10,622 nt of DNA from an uncultured Atopobium sp. (GTDB lineage: Bacteria > Actinomycetota > Coriobacteriia > Coriobacteriales > Atopobiaceae). This document shows, piece after piece, positions 5,100 through 10,622 of the stretch; position 1 is the first letter of the stretch; each line of letters begins with the position of its first letter. A program made the position numbers and the translations under genes. The notes under the pieces are model-generated. The model was given only the letters and a program-made list of their open reading frames with translations, ran no database searches and was not told the DNA's origin. The stretch is taken from contig USKU01000039.1 of NCBI GenBank assembly GCA_900555335.1, positions 1 to 10,622 on the forward strand. The letters are read 5' to 3'.

Positions 5100-6764
5100 A
5101 TGCCTAAGAAAGACCCAGCTCTTAAAGTCATTCCTATGGGCGGACTTGATGGCATTGGCAAGAACATGACCGTTTTTGAATACGGTAATGATATGGTGCT
5201 TGTTGATGCTGGTTTAATGTTCCCAGATGACGAACAGCCTGGTATTGACCTAGTTTTGCCAGACTACACCTATGTACTTGAAAATGAAGATAAGCTTCGC
5301 GGTATTTTGATTACCCACGGTCACGAGGATCACATTGGTGCTCTTCCGTACCTGCTTATGGACCTTACTCGTAAGGTGCCAATCTATTCCAGCAAGCTCT
5401 CGCTTGGCTTTATTGAAGGCAAGCTTGCTGAGCACAAGATTGTGGGTACCAAGCTTCGTGAGGTTACTGATGGCTCAAAGGTCCAGCTTGGTGCCTTTGA
5501 CATCACGTTCTTCTCGATGACTCACTCTATTCCTGCAGCTTTTGGTATTCATATGAAGACCCCTGCAGGAACCCTTATTCACTCCGGTGACTTTAAGCTT
5601 GATCAGACTCCAATTGATGGCGTCCGTCCAAACTACGCCGCTATCACCAAATTTGGCTCCGAGGGTCTTGACCTGTTGCTGTCTGACTCCACAAACGCCA
5701 ACCGCCCCGGTATGACTCCATCCGAGGCTTCCGTTGGTGCAGCGCTTCGTCACATCATCAAAAATGCAACTGGTCGCGTCTTTGTGGCGTCGTTCTCAAG
5801 CCACATTCACCGTCTTCAGCAGGTATGTGATGCCTCTGTTGCGGTAAAGCGTAAGGTTGTTGTTACCGGTCGCTCTATGATTACCAACACAAAGGTTGCG
5901 CGTGAGCTTGGCTACCTCAACATTGCCGATAAAGACATCATTGATGCGTACGATGTTGATAAACTCGCAGATGATCGCATTGTTGTTCTGTGCACCGGTT
6001 CCCAGGGAGAGCCTCTGAGTGCTTTGGCACGCATGGCAAACGGAGAGCACAAGTCGCTTTCCATTCGTCCTCAGGACACCGTAATCATCTCTGCAACTCC
6101 TGTTCCAGGTAACGAGAAGAGCGTTCAGTCCATCATCAATGCGCTCTCTAAGATTGGTTGCGAGATTTACGACAAGTCAAAGGCACTTGTCCACGTTTCT
6201 GGCCATGGTAGCCAGGAAGAGCTCAAGCTTATGCTTGGTATGGCTCGTCCAAAGAATTTCATGCCTGTTCACGGTGAGGCTGTTCACCTGCGTGCTCACG
6301 CAGAACTTGCTCAGCAGATGGGTGTTCCTGCAAACCGCATCTTTATTCTGGATAACGGCGACACGCTTGAGATGAGAAACGGCAAGGTTACTCGTGGTAA
6401 GACCGTTGAGTCTGGCGTAGTGTACGTTGACGGCCTCTCTGTTACCGACGCTAACCCTGTTGTTCTTCGTGACCGTCAACGCCTTTCTCAGGACGGCATT
6501 GTTACCGCTGTGGTAACCCTTGTTGGTCGCAACCTGAGGCCAGGTGTTGTTGAGATTTCTGGCCGTGGTGTTTCATTTGCCGACGATGACGAGCTTATGA
6601 ATGACGCGCAGAATCTTGTGAGAAATTCAATCGAGAAGGCCTCTAAGTCCGAAGGCGCAAACATTGAAGCAATGAGAAAAAGCGTTCGTAATGCCCTTTC
6701 TAACTTCCTTTGGAGCAAAACTCGTACTCGACCAATGGTTATTCCGGTCATTATGGAGGTATAA
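5100..6764 (+). CDS. rnj: Ribonuclease J (beta-CASP metallo-beta-lactamase RNase)
   Basis: RNase J is a two-zinc nuclease with 5'-to-3' exonuclease and endonuclease activity, used for mRNA decay and rRNA maturation in Gram-positive bacteria. The 554-residue product matches the family length (B. subtilis J1 is about 555). The metallo-beta-lactamase domain shows the HxHxDH motif at 73-78 (THGHEDH), His142 in MTHSIP, and HSGDFK at 161-166. The beta-CASP domain follows, with SGHGSQEE at 367-374 and MPVHGE at 388-393 supplying the late conserved histidines 369 and 391; a C-terminal domain completes it. AAGGA lies at 5085-5089, 10 bases before the ATG. The neighbouring pnp supplies the opposite-polarity exonuclease. 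Its promoter appears to be separate, and ftsK follows after 5 bases. J1 versus J2 subtype cannot be decided here. Confidence 0.96.
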   Translation: MPKKDPALKVIPMGGLDGIGKNMTVFEYGNDMVLVDAGLMFPDDEQPGIDLVLPDYTYVLENEDKLRGILITHGHEDHIGALPYLLMDLTRKVPIYSSKLSLGFIEGKLAEHKIVGTKLREVTDGSKVQLGAFDITFFSMTHSIPAAFGIHMKTPAGTLIHSGDFKLDQTPIDGVRPNYAAITKFGSEGLDLLLSDSTNANRPGMTPSEASVGAALRHIIKNATGRVFVASFSSHIHRLQQVCDASVAVKRKVVVTGRSMITNTKVARELGYLNIADKDIIDAYDVDKLADDRIVVLCTGSQGEPLSALARMANGEHKSLSIRPQDTVIISATPVPGNEKSVQSIINALSKIGCEIYDKSKALVHVSGHGSQEELKLMLGMARPKNFMPVHGEAVHLRAHAELAQQMGVPANRIFILDNGDTLEMRNGKVTRGKTVESGVVYVDGLSVTDANPVVLRDRQRLSQDGIVTAVVTLVGRNLRPGVVEISGRGVSFADDDELMNDAQNLVRNSIEKASKSEGANIEAMRKSVRNALSNFLWSKTRTRPMVIPVIMEV

Positions 6765-6769
6765 GCCCA

Positions 6770-9262
6770 ATGCCCTCTAAACGCACCTCAAACGCAGCAA
6801 AAAGAAATTCTAGAAACGCCGCTTCTGCTCAGGCAGTAGGCTTGAGTCCACTGCAGAACGATATCATTGGTGTTGTTCTTGCAGTGGTTGCAATTGCTAT
6901 GCTTTTGTCCATTATTGTCCCTTCTAACGCTGTTATTACTAGCGCAATGGGTCATGGGCTCAAGATCTGTTTTGGTACAGGAGCGCTACTTTTTCCCATT
7001 GCAGTATTTGTCTTTGCTATGACCTTCTTTATGCGTGATGATCAGGGAATCTCTACGCGTATTGCCATTGGTCTAACGCTGGACGTTCTTGCTGCCCTTG
7101 CTCTTATTTCACTTAACTTCCCAGGCGCCGAGGCTGCTCCAGATATGATTTTGGGCACAAAAATCCTAGAGGCTGCTGGTGGTTATGTGGGCGGAGGTAT
7201 TGCTTGGGTTTTGCTGCGCTTTGTTGGCCGCGTAGTGGGCAATGTCCTTTTGGTTGGCTTTATTATTGCCGGTGTTGTTATCTGCGGCTTCTCCATCTCT
7301 GACATGGTTGAGCGCGTAAGCTTCCGCCTGGATGAAGCGCGCGAGAATCATCGCTACCGTAAAGAAGAGCGTGCTCTTGCAAATGAAGAGGCGCTCTACG
7401 CTGCAAATGCTCCACAGACTGCAAAGAAGCAGGGTAGACGTGGCGCAAACAACCAGTCTTCTCTCTTTGACGAGACTGGTGAAGGGGAGACCACTTATCT
7501 GGGCAATCGCAAGACTTCTGTCATTAAGCGTGATGCCCGTCTTTACGAGGAAGAAGAGGCGCAAGAGGATGCAGGAGATGCTCCTACTACGCTCATTGAT
7601 AAGGCTAAGAATAAGCTGCGCTCTAAGAAGAAGGACCAGCCAGAAGATGCAGTTGTCGAGAAAAACGATGTTGCTGGAGCTGATGTTGCTCCTACAACAA
7701 AACAGGCTAAACCTAAGAGCAAGGCTAAAACGACGCCCGATTTTCTCGCCACACCTGACCAGCTCAAGAGGCCAGGCGACAACGATGAGTCGTATGAGCT
7801 GCCACCATTTACCATTCTGAAGTCAAATAAGAACTCGGCCACTTCTGCTGTAAGCGATGACGAGCTTGAAGCTACTGCTCAGAGACTCCAGGCTACGCTT
7901 GAAGAGTTTGGCCTTTCGAGCCAGGTAGTTGGTTGGACTGCGGGTCCTTCTGTCACTACGTTTAAGATTTCGATGGGCGAGGGAGAACGCGTCAACAAGA
8001 TCACCAATCTTGAGGACGATATTGCGCTTTCACTTGCTGCAAAATCTGTTCGTATTTTTGCTCCAATTCCTGGAACTTCTCTGGTTGGTATTGAGATCCC
8101 TAACGAGAAAGCCCAGGCAGTCAATTTGGCTGACGTTCTTCCGTTTGCAAAAGGCGGTCCTCTTGAGTGCGCCTTTGGTCGCGATTCTGAGGGCAAGCCA
8201 ATTGTTGTTGACCTTGCAAGTCTTCCTCACTTGCTGGTAGCAGGTACTACCGGTTCTGGTAAGTCTGTTCTGCTCAACGCCATTGTCATGTCTATGCTTA
8301 TGCGTGCAACTCCTGAGCAGGTCCGACTTATTATGGTTGACCCAAAGCGCGTCGAGTTTACAGGCTACGCTGGCCTTCCACACCTGTATGTTCCAGTTGT
8401 TACCGAGCCAAGGCAGGCGGCAAGTGCGCTTCAGTGGGGCGTCACCGAGATGGAGCGTCGCCTTAAGGTATTTGAGCACTATAAAGTGCGTGACATTAAG
8501 ACGTACAACAGAAATGTTGATGGTGATAAGTACGCTGATATGGAGAATCCTCCAAAGCATATGCCGTACTTTGTCATTGTCATCGACGAGCTTGCTGACC
8601 TTATGATGGTTGCGGGCAAAGACGTTGAGTCTTCCATTGTCCGTATTGCTCAGCTTGGTCGTGCTGCAGGTATTCACCTGATTGTTGCAACGCAGCGTCC
8701 TTCTGCAGATGTTGTAACTGGTCTAATCCGTGCAAACATCGATAACCGTGTTGCGCTCTCAGTTGATAACTCTTTGAACTCCCGCATTATTCTGGACCAA
8801 AAGGGTGCTGAGCAGCTGCTGGGTAAGGGTGACATGCTGGTTAAACTTCGTGGTAAGAAGCCTAATCGCGCACAGGGTTGCTGGGTCTCTGACGAGGAGA
8901 TCGAGGAGACCGTTAAGTACATCCGCACTCAGCGCGTGGCCGAATATCACGACAACATCTTGACCGTTGCAACTCCAACACAGGCCGATGGCGTTGGGGG
9001 AGTTGGTGGTATGGCGCAGGCAGACGATCCGCTTATTTGGGAAGCTGCACGCATAATTGTGGATTCTCAGCTAGGTTCTACATCTAGTTTGCAAAGAGCG
9101 CTCTCTGTTGGGTATGCTCGTGCTGGTAGAATTATGGATATGCTTGAGGCAAAGGGTGTTGTTGGCCCTGCTAACGGATCAAAGCCTCGAGAAGTTCTTA
9201 TTGATAAAGAAGCTCTTGAAGAGCTCAAAGTTCAAGACGCTGCCTATAGGGAGGTAGAGTAA
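6770..9262 (+). CDS. ftsK: DNA translocase FtsK/SpoIIIE
   Basis: FtsK is a membrane-anchored hexameric ATPase that pumps DNA at the division septum so that chromosomes clear it before closure. I start at ATG 6770 (830 residues), with GGAGG at 6755-6759; an upstream in-frame TTG at 6710 would overlap the RNase J gene by 55 bases and has no better signal. Four hydrophobic segments (about 31-50, 64-88, 98-117 and 140-174, the last possibly two helices) form the anchor. A charged, low-complexity linker covers about 190-360. The motor domain has Walker A GTTGSGKS at 492-499 and Walker B FVIVIDELAD at 601-610, with TQRPSADV at 641-648 and LLGKGDML at 683-690. A winged-helix gamma domain (about 752-812) would read polarity sequences. 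The block SVDNSLNSRIILDQ at 664-677 departs from the usual SSxxDSRTILD. Length is normal for the family. Confidence 0.96.
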   Translation: MPSKRTSNAAKRNSRNAASAQAVGLSPLQNDIIGVVLAVVAIAMLLSIIVPSNAVITSAMGHGLKICFGTGALLFPIAVFVFAMTFFMRDDQGISTRIAIGLTLDVLAALALISLNFPGAEAAPDMILGTKILEAAGGYVGGGIAWVLLRFVGRVVGNVLLVGFIIAGVVICGFSISDMVERVSFRLDEARENHRYRKEERALANEEALYAANAPQTAKKQGRRGANNQSSLFDETGEGETTYLGNRKTSVIKRDARLYEEEEAQEDAGDAPTTLIDKAKNKLRSKKKDQPEDAVVEKNDVAGADVAPTTKQAKPKSKAKTTPDFLATPDQLKRPGDNDESYELPPFTILKSNKNSATSAVSDDELEATAQRLQATLEEFGLSSQVVGWTAGPSVTTFKISMGEGERVNKITNLEDDIALSLAAKSVRIFAPIPGTSLVGIEIPNEKAQAVNLADVLPFAKGGPLECAFGRDSEGKPIVVDLASLPHLLVAGTTGSGKSVLLNAIVMSMLMRATPEQVRLIMVDPKRVEFTGYAGLPHLYVPVVTEPRQAASALQWGVTEMERRLKVFEHYKVRDIKTYNRNVDGDKYADMENPPKHMPYFVIVIDELADLMMVAGKDVESSIVRIAQLGRAAGIHLIVATQRPSADVVTGLIRANIDNRVALSVDNSLNSRIILDQKGAEQLLGKGDMLVKLRGKKPNRAQGCWVSDEEIEETVKYIRTQRVAEYHDNILTVATPTQADGVGGVGGMAQADDPLIWEAARIIVDSQLGSTSSLQRALSVGYARAGRIMDMLEAKGVVGPANGSKPREVLIDKEALEELKVQDAAYREVE

Positions 9263-9264
9263 GC

Positions 9265-10622
9265 ATGCCACGCCCTCGTTTTAGTGAGATGCTCGTAGAA
9301 CGTAGACGTCAGCTCGGGCTTTCTATCACTCAAGCATCAAAGATTCTTCGCCTCAAAGAGCAGGCACTTATTGCTTTTGAGGAAGGCGATTTTAAGAACA
9401 TGCCGCAGAGTGGTTATGCTCAGGGCATGCTTTCTTCGTATGCTCGCTATCTAGGACTTAATCCGCGCGAGATTGTAGACCTCTTCCAGGAAGAGAGCTA
9501 CGAGTTTGAAAACGGCACCTATTCTCATGAGCTGCGCCGTCGTACGCGCGATACCCAGTCTGGCCGTGGCATTGCTGGCTATGACGTTGTAAACGAGTCC
9601 GGTAGCAGACCAAAGGCATACGTGCAGTACCACGGTCTTCTCCCCACATCGGGAGGACCAGCTGGCGATATGGGCGCATTTGCAACTACCTCTGGTGTAC
9701 GCTCTAGACAAACCGGTGTACCTCTGGGTGCTCAGGCATCTGAAGAGGACGCTGGCGGTTACTCATATTCTCGCTACGCCACAGGTCATGCGTATAATGC
9801 CGGTATTGAAGAGGCTTCTCGCCAGAAGACCATGGCAAGTCGTACACGTGGTGGCGTTCAGCGCAGACGTGTAGGTATTGCGGGCGTTAGCATGCCAGCT
9901 TATAAAGACGATGTAACCAGAAGAACTGTTGCTCCAAGCGATTACACCGATGACCTTCGCTATGACAATGTAACTGATCCTTATGAGCGAGCATCTACTA
10001 TTTCCGGTCGCCGTGGCTCTAGAAATATTGCGCAGGTAGATAGGCCTAATGTTCGTCGTCGCCAGCCATCTAGCGCCGCCGCTCAACAGCGCCGTGCTCC
10101 TCAAAGACCAGGCGTTATGGGAGCGCTTCAGAATTATTTCTCTGATACGGGCCGCACCATTGCCACCGTATTTGCTCTTGTTGTTGTGATCATTACTGCC
10201 GTTTTGCTGTTTAGCGTTCGTTCCTGCATGACAGCTCGCACTACGCCTACTACAACTAAAACGGTAAGCGTTAACAACTCAACATCCGATTCTTCTAAGA
10301 ATTCCACTACTACAAATAGCAACACGGACACCTCTAAGAAGGATTCTACTGATACTTCTAAGAGCACCACTACAACTGAGCCAAAGAAGGAAGAGACTCC
10401 TAAGCAGACTACCGTAGTGGTTACTGTTGCAGATGGTCAGACCAGCTGGGTTGAGATTACCGTTGACGGCAAGAGTGTTGAGGCTGATGCTATTACCGGC
10501 CCATGGTCTCAGACATACACCGTCACTGACTCCATGACCGTTCTTGCAGGTACTCCTGGTGCTGTTGCGGTAACCGTTAATGGTACTGCTAAGCCATTTG
10601 ACGCAAATGCTTCTGGTATTGG
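9265..10622 (+). CDS. rodZ: RodZ-like protein: HTH domain, membrane segment, DUF4115 (partial, runs off the right edge)
   Basis: The frame stays open from ATG 9265 to the window end (452 visible residues plus two bases). GGGAGG at 9249-9254 supports the start, 2 bases after ftsK. Residues about 5-75 form a RodZ-type helix-turn-helix (LGLSITQASKILRL, then FEEGDF and YAQGMLSSYARYLGL), which in RodZ binds MreB rather than DNA. A long Arg/Gly/Ser/Tyr-rich stretch (about 80-290) follows, then one membrane helix at about 297-318. Outside the membrane come a Thr/Ser/Lys-rich spacer (about 320-382) and the start of a DUF4115-like beta domain (TSWVEITVDGK at 393-403). RodZ links the MreB cytoskeleton to cell-wall elongation and shape. 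The cytoplasmic linker is far longer than in E. coli. The C-terminus and stop lie beyond the window. Confidence 0.88.
   Translation, partial: MPRPRFSEMLVERRRQLGLSITQASKILRLKEQALIAFEEGDFKNMPQSGYAQGMLSSYARYLGLNPREIVDLFQEESYEFENGTYSHELRRRTRDTQSGRGIAGYDVVNESGSRPKAYVQYHGLLPTSGGPAGDMGAFATTSGVRSRQTGVPLGAQASEEDAGGYSYSRYATGHAYNAGIEEASRQKTMASRTRGGVQRRRVGIAGVSMPAYKDDVTRRTVAPSDYTDDLRYDNVTDPYERASTISGRRGSRNIAQVDRPNVRRRQPSSAAAQQRRAPQRPGVMGALQNYFSDTGRTIATVFALVVVIITAVLLFSVRSCMTARTTPTTTKTVSVNNSTSDSSKNSTTTNSNTDTSKKDSTDTSKSTTTTEPKKEETPKQTTVVVTVADGQTSWVEITVDGKSVEADAITGPWSQTYTVTDSMTVLAGTPGAVAVTVNGTAKPFDANASGI

Noticed and set aside
6710..6769. Upstream TTG start that would lengthen FtsK by 20 residues
   Set aside because: It overlaps the RNase J gene, its extra residues have no family support, and ATG 6770 has GGAGG at an acceptable distance.
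10134..10370. Val/Leu/Glu-rich - strand frame opposite the RodZ membrane and spacer region
   Set aside because: Its composition is only the complement of the Thr/Ser/Lys repeats of the real gene.
1..10622. Search by eye for tRNA, rRNA, CRISPR, insertion sequences, attachment sites and defence or toxin genes
   Set aside because: None was found; coding is nearly continuous on one strand with homogeneous core genes.

Overview
The window is a dense, single-strand stretch of housekeeping genes, all on the + strand. In order it holds the 3' tail of an unidentified gene, dgkA, era, recO, rpsO, pnp, an RNase J gene, a ftsK/spoIIIE-type translocase gene, and a rodZ-like gene cut by the right edge. 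A moderate GC content, the neighbouring rpsO-pnp-RNase J genes, the Gram-positive-type DgkA and the sequence flavour suggest an actinobacterium of the class Coriobacteriia (Atopobium/Olsenella/Lancefieldella-like). This assignment comes from recognition and has not been searched. No tRNA, rRNA, CRISPR array, insertion sequence, phage gene or obvious transferred segment is visible.

Region 1 (1-2149) is a tight cluster in which genes overlap or lie 2-12 bases apart: the partial gene, dgkA (lipid kinase for undecaprenol or diacylglycerol), era (GTPase for 30S/16S maturation) and recO (RecF-pathway recombination mediator). They are probably co-transcribed from a promoter left of the window.

Region 2 (2150-4950) is the classic rpsO-pnp pair (ribosomal protein S15, then PNPase). 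A possible extended -10 promoter that contains a perfect inverted repeat precedes it. The rpsO leader can fold so that the Shine-Dalgarno is paired, as expected if S15 controls its own translation. A GC-rich terminator-like hairpin and a second perfect hairpin lie between rpsO and pnp, and a 13-bp hairpin follows pnp.

Region 3 (4951-10622) starts with a good sigma-70-type promoter (TTGAGA, 17 bases, TATATA) and a leader of about 115 bases. RNase J, FtsK and RodZ then follow with 5- and 2-base gaps, each with a strong Shine-Dalgarno embedded in the end of the gene before, so they look like one operon. It joins RNA decay (RNase J next to PNPase) with chromosome translocation and cell-shape functions.

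The window is an ordinary core region; I see no new defence, mobile or biosynthetic system. The points that merit a second look are regulatory (the rpsO leader, the palindrome in its promoter, the rpsO-pnp hairpins, the RNase J leader), plus some protein oddities: a very long disordered cytoplasmic linker in RodZ, altered conserved blocks in Era and FtsK, and a highly basic PNPase tail.
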